Counted from the first letter of the stretch, positions 47,601-54,400 are shown. The stretch: 64,000 nucleotides of DNA from Oreocharis arfaki (GCA_013398015.1 VZRR01013743.1:62001-126000); one strand, 5' to 3'. The notes: generated by a model from the sequence alone, not told the origin. Numbers and translations: made by a program.

Positions 47601-50591
47601 ATTATTACATTGCTGGGTTCTTTGAACAAGGCTTTCCACCACAGAAAGCTAAGGTTTTTGCCTTTTTTTTTTTTTTTAAAGGAAGTTCTTTGACTCCTTC
47701 TGCTTTGTAGTTAAAAAGATTTACTTCTAAGTTCTCAGAAAACTCATTCCAGGCTCCAAGAAATCTGAATTTGCGAGGAACTCACTGTGATTATGGTGGA
47801 AAGACTGAGACAGACAGGATAGTCACAGGGAGTGGTGCAAACAGACCTGATACCTTCTACCTCTGCTGCTGGCTGGCAGCAAGTTGTCTCTGTCTGGGAG
47901 CTCCACAGCAGCTGAAACATGGTCTACAGAAATTTCATGGACCACTTCAGCCTCTCCAAGCCAGTAATTATCTTTTATGCTTCATTGAAAGTAGTTGCTG
48001 TTGGCTGTGTTATGGGTAAACGATCCCTAAAGCCTTTAGAAAGGCTGGCTGAAAATTAAATTTGCTCAGGAAAAACAGTCTGGAGGAGAGCAATAGAACT
48101 GCAAGTAACCAGCATACAAATGGTCACGTAATTTCTGGTAGCCCCAAGGAAGCATCATGAATAGAAGGGGATGAAAAGCAAAGCTCACTGAAGACTTCCA
48201 GAAGGTCATAACACCAACAGGAAGGTGAGGAGGACTTACTTGAAAAACACACTCAAAGATCATGAAGAAATGGTTTATAAGGAGATCAAAATCCAGATGG
48301 CAGATTAAACAACTTCTAGAGCAGAACTGATGGAGAACAATAAATCCAGTGATCTCTGGGCTGAGGCAAAGTATTAAAACAGAAGAAGGGAAGGCACCTG
48401 GAGAAGAAAAAGCCTCACGATGCTTCTCCTGAAAACATCTAAGAAAGTCCAGCTCAGAGAAACAAACAGAGCAAAATCTGACCAAGACTCTCTGGGGACA
48501 AGAGGCAGCTTGGCTTCTCAGAGAAGTCAAGGAACCAATTTGATTCACGCAGAGAACTAAAGCAGGAGAGGGTCTTGTCTGTGTGTAGGGAAAAATCCGC
48601 ACAGCATTTCTGCTCCGTGGGAGCAGGCAGTGGCGTGAGGGGTGTGGGTCCTGCGTGCTGACCCTCATATTTAAGGTCAGGGTAGACAGGAGATTAGCAA
48701 GATTCTTTTTGGAGACAGACCCCTCTCTTGTGTGTAGACCTGTCACCACCCCTGGCCACAGCTGGGCCCTTCAGCTCAGGAATTCTTCTCAAACTGCCAT
48801 GAACTCCTCCCAAGGTTTTCCTTTCTCTTTACTCACCACTCTGCTTCCACATCTACTCAGATTCTCCAGTGGCCTCTTGTGAGAGGTTTTTGTCAAAAGC
48901 CACATACTCACGGCCTCCTCAGTCCTAAGTTTCTTCTGTGTGGGACAATAATATACATTGTGCATGGTACAAAGCAGATGATGACGTGGTGGAGCTCGCT
49001 GTTTACGGAGAGCAGAGCCTGCCACCCGCCCTCTCGAGCTCATTAAATCTAAAACCAAGGACAGCCTTGAACCGAAGTCCTCAGTCCGTGCCAGAGCCTC
49101 AAAGAAGTTCGGATCCAGCTTCATACTTCACAGCTCTGGCGCCAGAGTCAAGACAACACCCCTTCTCCCCTGAACCTCCACGCTGAAACCTTGATCCAAC
49201 ATTTCCAGATGGTGCCATTTCTCGTGTCCCTGGCTGGACACGAGCTCCGAGACTGGAGCTAAACGCAAGCTTCTGATGAGACCGGCCACCCCAATTACCC
49301 CTCTGTACAACGGCCTGCAAGCCACCGGGAGGGGTCTGAGGAGAACGTGTGCGGCTGAAGCACTTGCTGCAGTCAGATGATCGTCAAGCTGAGCCTTGGA
49401 AGTGATTTCTGGAAGCTGGAAGAATAAATTTCATGGAGATTTGCCTTCCTCAACAAGCAGCTGTAGCAATAGGCTATTGAAAAAACAGCCCTGAAACTCG
49501 TTGAGGGAGGGAAACTGGCAAAAAGGAACTTTAAAACAGGTCTTTAACAGCAGTGTAAAACTTCTAATGGTTGGACATCACGCACTTGTAAAAGCAGAAG
49601 GTCTAGGTCTGCTGTGCAGGTGTCAGGAGTAATTATTTCCAGTTACTTATTGAGAAACATTTTAGACATTTTGACTGCAAAGTGTAAAGGGCTTTGCCAG
49701 AAAACTCCGACACTGAAGAGGTGGTAGGAGAGGCAGGAAAAAAGAGAAACAGCAGAAATAGCAGAAAACGCACAAAACAACCACATTCTAGGGAACCAGT
49801 TGCCATTTTGGCTGTTTTGCAGCCTGCGAGGACTGATGGCCCTGAGGGTCTGCCCTGAATCCACCGAGGCCGAGGAGAACCTTGCCTCCAGCAGGTAGTA
49901 GGCCAAGTTATAAAAACATGGTAAAATTTGATAGTTATCCTCACACTTGCAGCTGGATTCGGAAGTGGCTGGTTCTGGGGTTGCTGAAATGTGCCACCTC
50001 AGCTCTGAAAGCACTGACACACTCCTGGTTTATGTCTCTTTGCTATTACGTGCTGCAGAGCGAAGTCCACTGGCTTCCAGAATCCTAAAAGAGAGACCTG
50101 GAAGGTCCAGGAGAAACCAAATGTGAGTCTAGAACCCTCTCCAGAGCCTGCACCTGTGGTGAACCTGAAATCCCACTGCCTTCACCATCAGAAGTTTCTC
50201 ATGACAACGCTGAAGTCCCTTGTCAGCGTGCAACCTCACCACCTTACCCACGTGGACTCGGGGAACAGGCAGCTCTTCTCCTTACAGCAGCAGCTCTTGG
50301 AACACCCAAACCCTGTTATCGTGACCTTCTTATCAAACATCCACAACGCCGAGGGCACAGCACGTCTGCCCCTTTTTGCCAAGCCAGGGAGGAGAGAGGA
50401 AAAGCGGAAATTCCGAGCCCCCGTGAACGGGATAAACTCACTTACCCAGGTGACTGAGGGCCTCTTTATCCCACGGCCAAGTGGCAGCACCGGCCAACTC
50501 TTCCCTCACCGAACTGGCGAAGTAAACATTGAGGAAGTGGGTGCTGTTCAGCTGCAGGGCCTCCTTCAGCTCCTTCACACTCATGTACGCC
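5628..50591 (-). CDS. PAPPA2: PAPPA2 (pappalysin-2), internal exons 4-21, partial at both ends
   Basis: Secreted zinc metalloprotease of the pappalysin branch of metzincins; the family cleaves IGFBP-5 and IGFBP-3 outside the cell and so releases IGF. I joined 18 exons on the minus strand: 50591-50446, 43603-43310, 42616-42424, 40970-40849, 39350-38858, 38232-38104, 37054-36963, 36690-36497, 35361-35224, 31621-31486, 31276-31054, 21936-21765, 19531-19354, 17020-16807, 10447-10279, 9635-9503, 8383-8274 and 5699-5628. All introns are GT-AG, all phases agree, and no stop interrupts 3208 nt. Order of parts: protease with [11 protein letters not shown] and Met-turn, cysteine-rich and beta-sandwich-like central region, then five SCR modules. 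PAPPA2 rather than PAPPA is indicated by the PAPPA2-type residues around the active site ([20 protein letters not shown]). The N-terminal exons and the third LNR plus stop lie outside the window. Confidence 0.97.
5700..8273 (-). other. PAPPA2 intron 20, non-coding
   Basis: Apart from a CR1 3' end (5955-6017) I see no recognisable element. Open frames here are short, lack homology that I can name and overlap on both strands. Confidence 0.85.
5955..6017 (+). mobile_element. CR1 LINE 3'-end fragment
   Basis: The text ggttggactcggtgatctgg...cttttccagccttagtgattctgtgtttctat is the sense-strand 3' terminus of avian CR1, including the ATTCTRTG-like end repeats. It lies just upstream (plus sense) of unique sequence. 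Confidence 0.75.
8274..8383 (-). CDS. PAPPA2: PAPPA2 exon 20: middle of SCR5
   Basis: The exon is 110 nt, phase 1 to phase 0. It reads GAVCIPSCVIPPSDPVILPK, NITAETMDHRLQPTRVQ. CVIPPSDPV.LP.NITA is strongly conserved; NIT is a possible N-glycosylation site. Acceptor cccacag/gt, donor gtgcag/gtaaaa. Confidence 0.95.
8384..9502 (-). other. PAPPA2 intron 19, non-coding
   Basis: Nothing recognisable beyond a short AT run near 9385-9400. Confidence 0.85.
9503..9635 (-). CDS. PAPPA2: PAPPA2 exon 19: end of SCR4 and start of SCR5
   Basis: The exon is 133 nt, phase 0 to phase 1. VPIVCTKEGSWTEEFKLCES closes SCR4; LQGTCPPPPELNLVEYKCEQ and GHGIG begin SCR5. Acceptor tttgcag/gt, donor catag/gtgagg. The sequence is nearly collinear with the human exon. 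Confidence 0.96.
9636..10278 (-). other. PAPPA2 intron 18, non-coding
   Basis: A 643-base intron between two SCR exons; no repeat or regulatory element was recognised. Confidence 0.9.
10279..10447 (-). CDS. PAPPA2: PAPPA2 exon 18: end of SCR3 and start of SCR4
   Basis: The exon is 169 nt, phase 2 to phase 0. KFLKVQCLESGQWEEGHC closes SCR3, then VPVVCKPPPPVFEGMYNCTQ and GFELDSQCVLNCEQQGQQ begin SCR4. C.PPPPVFEGMY and LDSQCVLNC are diagnostic of pappalysin-2. NCT is a possible N-glycosylation site. Acceptor cccag/g, donor cagcag/gtgagt. Confidence 0.96.
11432..11530. repeat. Imperfect two-copy 50-base tandem repeat
   Basis: gtgtggggccaccca starts at 11432 and again at 11482, each followed by similar tgccccct..aca text; similarity fades toward the end of the second copy. 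Confidence 0.5.
12812..12830. repeat. Poly(A) tract
   Basis: About 19 consecutive A followed by gtatatacataaatacacac. It may mark a retroposon tail, but no element body was recognised beside it. Confidence 0.8.
13951..14075 (-). mobile_element. CR1 LINE 3'-end fragment (antisense)
   Basis: atcacaaaatcatggaactg...gggttggaaggaacctt...cctgccatggacagggacaccttccactagacca is the reverse complement of the CR1 3' terminus. Confidence 0.85.
16807..17020 (-). CDS. PAPPA2: PAPPA2 exon 17: end of SCR2 and start of SCR3
   Basis: The exon is 214 nt, phase 1 to phase 2. WLTCLEDGLWSLPEAYCKLE closes SCR2; CDAPPAVANAKLLVPRCLQG, NHDVGSVCRYKCKPGYHVAE and NAADKPKK make up most of SCR3. LEDGLWSLPE and CKPGY are hallmark family strings. 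Acceptor ggtcag/g, donor aagaa/gtaagt. The lysine run continues across the junction into exon 18. Confidence 0.96.
17440..17640 (-). mobile_element. CR1 LINE 3'-end fragment (antisense)
   Basis: Begins atcatagaatcgtggaaggg and runs through tctagtccaacctccctctgccatgggcagggacatcttccaccag to ttccagggatggggcatccatcacctctctgggcaacct, matching about 200 bases of the CR1 3' region in reverse. Confidence 0.88.
18580..18595. repeat. Poly(T) tract
   Basis: About 16 T followed by caaaaaaagaag; simple sequence only. Confidence 0.8.
19354..19531 (-). CDS. PAPPA2: PAPPA2 exon 16: end of SCR1 and start of SCR2
   Basis: The exon is 178 nt, phase 0 to phase 1. EVVLTCRSGQWDRSVTC closes SCR1 with the typical W between the last two cysteines; VDCRAPDQSHVYYAEFSC and CSFSCIPPAKLQ open SCR2. 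The acceptor is a cagcag tandem: the first AG (start 19531) includes one extra glutamine and best fits the human length as I recall it, and the second (19528) removes it. Donor cttcaag/gtatgg. Confidence 0.94.
19532..21764 (-). other. PAPPA2 intron 15, non-coding
   Basis: Contains a sense-orientation CR1 end (20160-20265). Other sequence was not recognised. Confidence 0.85.
20160..20265 (+). mobile_element. CR1 LINE 3'-end fragment
   Basis: Reads gcaacctggtttagtggaaggtg...cagcaggggggttggactcagtgatctttcaaaggtcccttccaacccc, the plus-sense CR1 terminus. Confidence 0.88.
21765..21936 (-). CDS. PAPPA2: PAPPA2 exon 15: first SCR/CCP module (first half)
   Basis: The exon is 172 nt, phase 2 to phase 0. 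It encodes a cysteine-rich lead (AHGACAGSGSC) and then CTRPLLAHAATLNCSSDGPR, MVCAVACEKGFILRSSAGK and RLGSTQ. The C..AC..GF.L pattern is that of a complement control protein module. It is more GC-rich and more diverged from mammals than its neighbours, but cysteine spacing and both splice sites (ccccag/c, acgcag/gtgag) are clear. NCS is a possible glycosylation site. Confidence 0.9.
22646..22680. repeat. Two-copy 17-base tandem repeat
   Basis: The unit ttcagcacctctgctct occurs twice in direct succession. Confidence 0.7.
23380..23407. repeat. (CA)n followed by poly(A)
   Basis: acacacacaca runs into 17 or so A and then A/C-rich text to about 23440. Confidence 0.85.
23975..24105 (-). mobile_element. 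CR1 LINE fragment (antisense)
   Basis: ccacgagaccaggctgctccaagccgcctcc...cctggaacacttccagggatggggcagccacagcttctctgggcaccctgtgccag is the reverse complement of the CR1 3' region. Confidence 0.85.
28240..28415 (-). mobile_element. CR1-type fragment (antisense)
   Basis: cagaatcgtttaggctggaggagccctctaaaatcgagtcc...cagcagtgccgaagccaccgctaaaccacgtcccc...acgtgttttaaatccctcccgaggtggagactccatccac matches the avian CR1 subfamily whose antisense text runs tttaggttggaaaagacc...actaaaccatgtcc. Confidence 0.8.
28425..28475 (+). mobile_element. Short CR1 3'-end fragment, opposite orientation to the previous one
   Basis: ttttaaggtcctttccaacccaagctatcctacatttctgtgaa resembles the plus-sense CR1 tail. It abuts the antisense fragment immediately to the left. 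Confidence 0.6.
30515..30555. other. Assembly gap (41 N)
   Basis: Unresolved bases preceded directly by 14 A (30501-30514). The true length of the homopolymer and of the gap is unknown; it lies within intron 14 and does not touch an exon. Confidence 0.99.
31054..31276 (-). CDS. PAPPA2: PAPPA2 exon 14: central region to SCR boundary
   Basis: The exon is 223 nt, phase 1 to phase 2. It contains LSCQHNPLVIDVTHSQEDPS, VASVLLNFSSPLVGVAAVAL and ends HDEGCGHQCYR. LSCQHNPL and LNFSSP..G..AVALRT are nearly invariant in pappalysin-2; NFS is a possible N-glycosylation site. Acceptor tctcgcag/gg, donor ctacag/gtagg. The 9.1 kb intron that follows splits the gene into two exon clusters. Confidence 0.95.
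31486..31621 (-). CDS. PAPPA2: PAPPA2 exon 13: beta-sandwich segment
   Basis: The exon is 136 nt, phase 0 to phase 1. It encodes VCFERPAVPTSLLVFLASSG, then a run of hydrophobic strands ending VVAVQLTDTDRRNRSLG. VCF.RP and QLTD..RNRSLG match the equivalent mammalian exon; NRS is a possible glycosylation site. Acceptor tcctag/gt, donor tttgg/gtgag. It lies only 209 bp from exon 14. Confidence 0.92.
33420..33580 (+). mobile_element. CR1 LINE 3'-end fragment
   Basis: gagcaacctggtccagtggaaggtgtctctgctcatggcagtggggtttgaactagagggc...ctcctttccaaccctaaccatcccatgatcc is the plus-sense CR1 terminus. Confidence 0.88.
33837..33853. repeat. Poly(A) tract
   Basis: About 17 consecutive A; no element body was recognised. 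Confidence 0.8.
34619..34834. repeat. 110-base tandem duplication, two copies
   Basis: Copy one (34619-34728) and copy two (34729-34834) share attgctgtgggct.ggggtgctcagcagcaccctggggtgcc and ccaggacccctcaggatggcagaggacatccagctgccctctgctgctctt with only a handful of differences, so the duplication is recent. It sits inside intron 12. Confidence 0.95.
35224..35361 (-). CDS. PAPPA2: PAPPA2 exon 12: less conserved segment
   Basis: The exon is 138 nt with phase 0 at both ends, so it could be skipped without a frameshift. It encodes VCKSHLHEVPKDLLQAAWFP followed by CAPSQENAQDPNEEK and LLGDEGVWLK. WFPC and the closing VWLK align with human exon 12, but the middle is shorter than in mammals as I recall it (46 against about 52 residues). 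Acceptor ccttccag/gt, donor ctcaag/gtgag. Confidence 0.9.
35362..36496 (-). other. PAPPA2 intron 11, non-coding
   Basis: No repeat or regulatory element was recognised. Confidence 0.85.
36497..36690 (-). CDS. PAPPA2: PAPPA2 exon 11
   Basis: The exon is 194 nt, phase 1 to phase 0. It encodes GEPSLCYVHDGDGVCEPFER, then SSILDCGPHTPEGYVDLWAV and CPASLVTGEPVVK. DGDGVCEPFE..DCG is an LNR-like acidic cysteine segment conserved in the family. Acceptor ccctgcag/gg, donor gtgaag/gtgag. Confidence 0.95.
36963..37054 (-). CDS. PAPPA2: PAPPA2 exon 10: Asp/Cys-rich CDDG..DGDGCS repeat
   Basis: The exon is 92 nt. It reads SLEEECDDGDLLDGDGCSRK then CRKEKGFNCVG. The pattern ECDDG-x5-GDGCS-x2-C is that of the short calcium-type cysteine repeats known as DUF4215 or Myxococcus cysteine-rich repeats, present at this place in pappalysins. 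Acceptor ctcttag/g, donor gtgtcg/gtgag, phase 1. Confidence 0.94.
37055..38103 (-). other. PAPPA2 intron 9, non-coding
   Basis: Contains the 47-base duplication (37108-37201); otherwise nothing was recognised. Confidence 0.85.
37108..37201. repeat. 47-base tandem duplication, two copies
   Basis: gctcctgcccagtcacgagtgaggacc followed by c.tcttatcttggtt occurs at 37109 and again at 37156 (period 47). It lies immediately 3' (on the minus strand, upstream) of the exon 10 acceptor region, about 55 bases away. Confidence 0.9.
38104..38232 (-). CDS. PAPPA2: PAPPA2 exon 9: Fn3-like strand segment
   Basis: The exon is 129 nt, phase 2 to phase 2. It encodes EVVPGQVYRYQVQVVSGTTS followed by GEASPPLIHVHGAPYCGDGKVT. 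The Y-x-Y-x-V pattern and SPP turn look like the last strands of a fibronectin-III-type fold; CGDG leads into the aspartate/cysteine-rich repeat of the next exon. Acceptor ctctgcag/g, donor accgc/gtaag. Confidence 0.94.
38233..38857 (-). other. PAPPA2 intron 8, non-coding
   Basis: Most of its right half is the AT-rich minisatellite at 38448-38625. Confidence 0.9.
38448..38625. repeat. AT-rich minisatellite, unit about 61-63 bases, roughly 2.5 copies
   Basis: gttgta..gatgggg(g)aaat recurs at 38465, 38528 and 38589; the first two are followed by ttactgat or ttgctgat and then ggagaaaatgtaattttacgg-type text. Units differ by several substitutions, so it is older than the 110-base duplication. 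Confidence 0.88.
38858..39350 (-). CDS. PAPPA2: PAPPA2 exon 8: large central-region exon
   Basis: This is the longest exon here (493 nt, about 164 residues). It opens PPDVDQPCEPSLQAWSPELH, contains MNMTVPC (possible N-glycosylation), ESVHLGPLDTFCDVPFTVKL, SGVKIYTFDERMEID and SPLCSACRLIQYRVLRDPPF, all with clear pappalysin-2 counterparts. The exon is GC- and CpG-rich, which keeps a long antisense frame open; I regard that frame as a shadow. Acceptor gtcccag/gt, donor gacac/gtgag, phase 2. Confidence 0.96.
39351..40848 (-). other. PAPPA2 intron 7, non-coding
   Basis: No repeat or regulatory element was recognised. Confidence 0.85.
40849..40970 (-). CDS. PAPPA2: PAPPA2 exon 7: small cysteine-rich segment
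   Basis: The exon is 122 nt and encodes about 41 residues, including LCDSCAEDGTFRQYVHEASS and CDSSGYWTPEEAEG, close to the mammalian sequence. The acceptor is a tandem tcagcag: using the second AG (exon start 40970) gives the residue count of the human protein as I recall it, while the first AG (start 40973) would add one serine in frame. Donor cagaag/gtaaaa, phase 1. Confidence 0.94.
40971..42423 (-). other. PAPPA2 intron 6, non-coding
   Basis: Contains the probable MIR-type SINE at 42035-42125; otherwise nothing was recognised. Confidence 0.85.
42035..42125 (-). mobile_element. Probable MIR (tRNA-derived SINE) head
   Basis: On the minus strand the sequence reads tggttaaggcaggg (42114-42101, A-box-like), ...gagctgggtttcgttcccagcgctgtc (B-box-like, 42081-42069) and then gcagagcagctaactgggggtaagtcagg. 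This follows the MIR text gtggttaagagcagggctctgg...ctgggttcaaatcccagctctgcc...agctgtgtgaccttgggcaagtca. It is not a functional tRNA: no cloverleaf stems were found. Confidence 0.55.
42424..42616 (-). CDS. PAPPA2: PAPPA2 exon 6: end of protease domain
   Basis: The exon is 193 nt, entered in phase 1 and left in phase 2. It begins DDDCTNSFTPNQVARMHCYL and continues DLVYQRW, the most conserved stretch after the Met-turn in pappalysins. It then has a proline-rich linker (KKPAPIPMPPMV) and LSIYWLPPISGVLHER, which resembles the start of a fibronectin-III-like strand. Acceptor ctcccag/at, donor gagag/gtgag. Confidence 0.96.
42636..42990. promoter_or_regulatory. Intragenic CpG-rich block
   Basis: By eye this roughly 355-base stretch carries about 30 CpG dinucleotides in strongly GC-rich text, far above the surrounding introns. 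It includes acaagatggcact (42780-42792), matching the AAGATGGC core of a YY1 site. It may be an internal promoter, an enhancer, or simply a GC-rich patch of a compact intron. Confidence 0.45.
43001..43032. repeat. CAA/TAG trinucleotide repeat
   Basis: acaacaacaacaatagtaatagtaacaacaac, an interrupted trinucleotide tract. Confidence 0.85.
43310..43603 (-). CDS. PAPPA2: PAPPA2 exon 5: catalytic zinc site and Met-turn
   Basis: The exon is 294 nt, phase 1 to phase 1. The elongated metzincin motif [11 protein letters not shown] is encoded at 43544-43512: three zinc-binding histidines with the catalytic glutamate after the first. The conserved [14 protein letters not shown] follows, then a cysteine-rich loop including METGDLCADTAPAPKSKLC, and NYMSY at the exon end supplies the Met-turn methionine (43322-43320). 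NDT in DPANDTCG is a possible glycosylation site. Acceptor ttccag/gt, donor acag/gtatcg. All catalytic residues are intact, so the enzyme is expected to be active. Confidence 0.97.
44865..44884. repeat. Poly(T) tract
   Basis: About 20 T; simple sequence. Confidence 0.85.
47663..47677. repeat. Poly(T) tract
   Basis: About 15 T; simple sequence. Confidence 0.8.
50446..50591 (-). CDS. PAPPA2: PAPPA2 exon 4: entry into the protease domain
   Basis: The exon is 146 nt; its first base completes a codon from the missing upstream exon and it ends in phase 1. It reads AYMSVKELKEALQLNSTHFL and later FASSVREELAGAATWPWDKE, matching the segment just before the zinc site in both pappalysins. The acceptor is ccacgcag/g and the donor cctgg/gtaag. 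NST is a possible N-glycosylation site. The preceding exon (laminin-G-like and LNR1-2 in the family) was not found between here and 64000. Confidence 0.95.
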
Positions 50592-51418
50592 CTGCGTGGA
50601 CACAGCAGAGGAGACGGTCAGCACACACACAGTCCAGCAGAGCGAGCAGGAAAAGCAGGAGCCACCCACAGACATCCCACAAAGGGTGCAGCAGACCCAG
50701 AGACATCCCCAACTCCCTGAAACCAAGAGCGTTTTAAGGCATAGAAGAAAAATCCAGCATTTCAGCAGGATGTCCCGTGACGCTGCAAGCTCTGCTCTGT
50801 AAGGTGTAAGTTCTGCTGCCGAGGGGTTTGGGTGGGGGTGGAAGGCACTCGTGCGAGTCTGAAGATGTTCTGCTAATTACAGTGGCTTTGCTGGTGAGTT
50901 CAACTCTCAGAAAAGGTGTGCCGGCCGTGGGGACCAGAGAAGCCCCACAAAATAGGGTAACGGGGGACAAAACAGAAGGAGAAAACATGAGAGAAGGAAG
51001 GAAATGCAGAGGCTGGTCCTGCTGGGGAAAAGAGAGGGGGTTTGGCATCAGAAAAGCAGGATTTGAGGTGGAGGGAGAGAAGAACGGATCCAGAACTCCA
51101 ACTGTTTTTAACAAGGGGTTTTCAGGGGTTGCCCCTGATACGAGGCAGGATAAGAATGGACATCAAGCCTAAATGTTGGGAGCAGAGAGGGTTTGTCAGC
51201 TGGGGCCAAGAAGCCTCTTCTCCAGCTTCTCCAGTCTATCTGGACTTCCATTCCATCCTTTTCCCCAGGAAAACCAGTACGCCAGAGATGGCAGTACATG
51301 GCAAAAACAAGGGTGTCCAGGCAGTGCACAGGCACATCTCTCATCAAGACACCTCCCTTGGTATTGCACAAGGAAGAGCATGAGCAAAAGTTACCTTGGA
51401 ATTTGCTCTAAAAAAGCA

Positions 51419-51462
51419 ACACAAACAAACAACCCCAACAAACAAACAAACAAACAACAAAA
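51419..51462. repeat. (CAAA)n microsatellite
   Basis: acaaacaaacaaccccaacaaacaaacaaacaaacaac, tetranucleotide repeat with one interruption. Confidence 0.9.
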
Positions 51463-54400
51463 ACCCCAAACTCTTGCAGCTCTGCTCAAACCAGACCTTG
51501 GAGAAGACTCTGCCTGGGTCTCAGATGGGCCCTCTTCACATCAATCTGCCCCTCTGCACATGATCTGAATCTTTTGGAGGGGGTCTGGGATGTCTGCTGG
51601 AGCCAGCAGGGGAAAAAACAAAATCTCCCAAAATAAGCTTAGTGGGGAGAGGGCAGCCCCCCAGAATCTCTGGAGCCAGATTCATCAAAGGGCAAGTTTA
51701 GCGGGGAAAGTCTCCTGACAAGGCTGCTGGCTGTCTCTCCTCCCATCTTCAGAGCTGGGAACAAAGAGGTGCAGGAGCAGAAAAAACACTGGAATGGGGA
51801 TATCCAAGACATCCATTTCTGAAGGCCACAGGAAGGTAATGGGCTGGGAGGGGTGGGTAGGCACTAGGCATTGCAGCAGAGTAACCCCCAATGGGTACAT
51901 CTGAATGTCCACCAAGTGATCCTCACAGTGGGGCATATCTCAGCAGCTGGGGACCAAAATAAAACATCCAGCAGTCAGGAAAGTTAGGTTTCACTCTTCC
52001 CTCTGTGTGACTGTTCCTGCACAGGTCAAAAGTCTGTATCCCATGCACCAGGACACCAACAGTCCCAGCACTGGGTCTTTCGGGAGTTCGTGTCCTCAGC
52101 TCATGCAAAACAATCAAAGTCTAACCCAATATCAGCAATAATAATTCCAATGATAACAGCAATGGAATTATAAGGCCTTGGACTGTGCTGCAAGTGCCAG
52201 GTAGTCTTTTAAATGGACTTTGGTGATCCTTGTGGGGGCCCCTTACATCTCAGGATATCCTGTAAATCAAGTACTGTCATTTCCACCATCTGTGCCATTA
52301 ACCTCATGGGCTGAGGCAGGATTGGGATGGGTAGCAGACATTGTCTCCACACTTCTGTGACTTATCTCTAAGTCTTCAAAACCTGAAGACCCTGACCCAC
52401 AGTTTGTGAAACCATTCATTTAAGAGATTCTGAGCAAGGGGGAAAAAAAAAACCCAACAAAAACCGACTCGTGGAACGGCTTTAAATACATCACCGTGGA
52501 ATGATGATGGAAACACACCATTGTGGAAATATGTCATAAGAGTGACTAAACCTGCAGCAGGAGGCCAACAGCAACATTAAGGTGGTGGAAAGCATTTCAC
52601 TTATCCCCATGCTTCCAGGAGCAGCTGGCATCTTTGAGCTGCACAGATGGATGATGGAGGGGAGCACAATCGTTCCTTCACACCGGGCTCACCATGAAGG
52701 AGCACCAGCTCTGTTTGGACAAGCTGCTTCTGGTGGTGTCCATTAGCAGTGGTGCCCATCGGTGCATTCTTCACCGCCTGGGAGGATGGACAGAAGGATG
52801 GAGCTGAGCATGGGCTAAGGGGAAAAAGGCACGTTCTCATCTGAGAGGTGAAGTGAGAAAGGAAACCAGTGAGAGGTGCAAATGCTCTGTTTGAGATGGC
52901 AAGATCCCTAGTCAAGCTGCTACACCAGCAGGCTTGTTTAGAAAGAGAGAGGTTGCTACAGCAAATTGAGGAGAAGGAGGAAAAAATGAAAAAAATAAAG
53001 GATTCCAGAAATAAACTAGAGCAGAGTGGCATGTGGAACAGAGCTGGGTAAACCCAAGGGCTATTTCCCTGGAACCTAGAATAGCAGAGGCTTTCAAAAG
53101 CCACTGCTGACTTGGGAGGTGTCAGATAATCAGGATCTTCTGACTGCCTCTCTCCTACCACTCACCCCCAAAAGACCATCCCAGGCTGGAGGCATCTCAC
53201 CCACCTTCCCAGGAGCTCTGAAGATTCAGTTACTTCAGAAAAAATCTTGGCTGGGCTGCGTGGCGAGATGAGATGACCAGCTTGTCTTCACCAGGCCCCG
53301 AGATCTCCCACCACAAAGCAGCATTCCCAGAACACTTTCCCCAGCCACATCGGCGTGCGGAGAGAAAACTCTCCCCACCGGAAAGGACAAATTAGGAGAA
53401 CTCGATCCCTTCTCTGTGATGTCTCGCCTGAGCATCCCAGACACGCGCCACGCTGACGCCATCCCTTCAACCCAACCAAGACGGGAGCAGGCCGGGAGCA
53501 ACAGATAGTGAGAAGAATAAACAAACCTGAAGGACATACTTGTGGCATGACTCGGAAGGAATAGAAGCAAAAAATTTCATAGAAATAGAGCATAAAGGAG
53601 GGGGAGTGGGGAGAGAAAGTCTCCTTCACTCATCAGAGCTGCTCGGGGGACACAGACTTAAAAATAACAGCAATTCCTGACCTATGATATCTCGGAAAAA
53701 TAGCCCCAAAGCCTTCCAGGCTGTCCAAATTCCAAGAGCCAACGTCAGCCCTATTCAGAGGGATATTCCTGCAGCCCCTCTTCTGGAGACACGATGTTTT
53801 TCTGGCTGTCGCCCGCCGTTCCCTTGACATTAGCAACATTTTTTGTCAAAGCCTAATTATAAATAACTGTAATTCTCTCCATTGAGAGATCTGGATGGTT
53901 CAGGGATGTGTAAGGGTTAGAGGGAGCAGTTCCAGCACTGAGAGCTGCTCAGATGTGTTGGGTGGGCAAGGAGAAGAAAGGACCCTAATTTCACCCCCTG
54001 TGGCAGGGAAAGCACAAATATCCTGCTAACATCCCCAGAGATACGAGCAGAACAATTCTAGAATGGGCAACTCCAATTCCCCTCCATCTACATTTCCTGC
54101 TGGCATCCTTAGGTTAGACAGGGAGCATCCAAACTGGCATCTGAGCCTTTTGCTTCCTGCCAAGGTTATGTTCTCCCTCTCCTCCAGTGCTTCTGTGACT
54201 TTCGCTGAGGAGAAGGCAGAGCAGACTTTGGTCTCCACAAACAGCCTCATTGACAGCACTCTCCTCTGCTTCCCAAATAGTTTTCCAACGCCTGCAAGAC
54301 CAGAGTATTCCAAACTAGATGGTATTTCCAGCAGGATGGGCACTGCAACCCAACAGGGAAGCACAAAGGAAGGACAGAAGGATGCATGAAGGTACAGCCA

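Larger units (their letters stand above)
43604..50445 (-). other. PAPPA2 intron 4, non-coding
   Basis: A 6.8 kb intron. It holds poly(T) tracts (44865-44884, 47663-47677) and an unexplained long minus-strand open frame (48066-48749). No exon, CR1 end or other element was recognised. Confidence 0.85.

Noticed and set aside
52135..52330. MIR-like phrase (gactgtgctgcaagtgccag) in intron 3
   Set aside because: Only short resemblance to the MIR core; no A/B boxes and no continuous match.
52601..53161. 186-codon minus-strand open frame
   Set aside because: Rich in F, S and C as expected from reading an A-rich plus strand backwards; no laminin-G or LNR pattern, so not the missing upstream exon.
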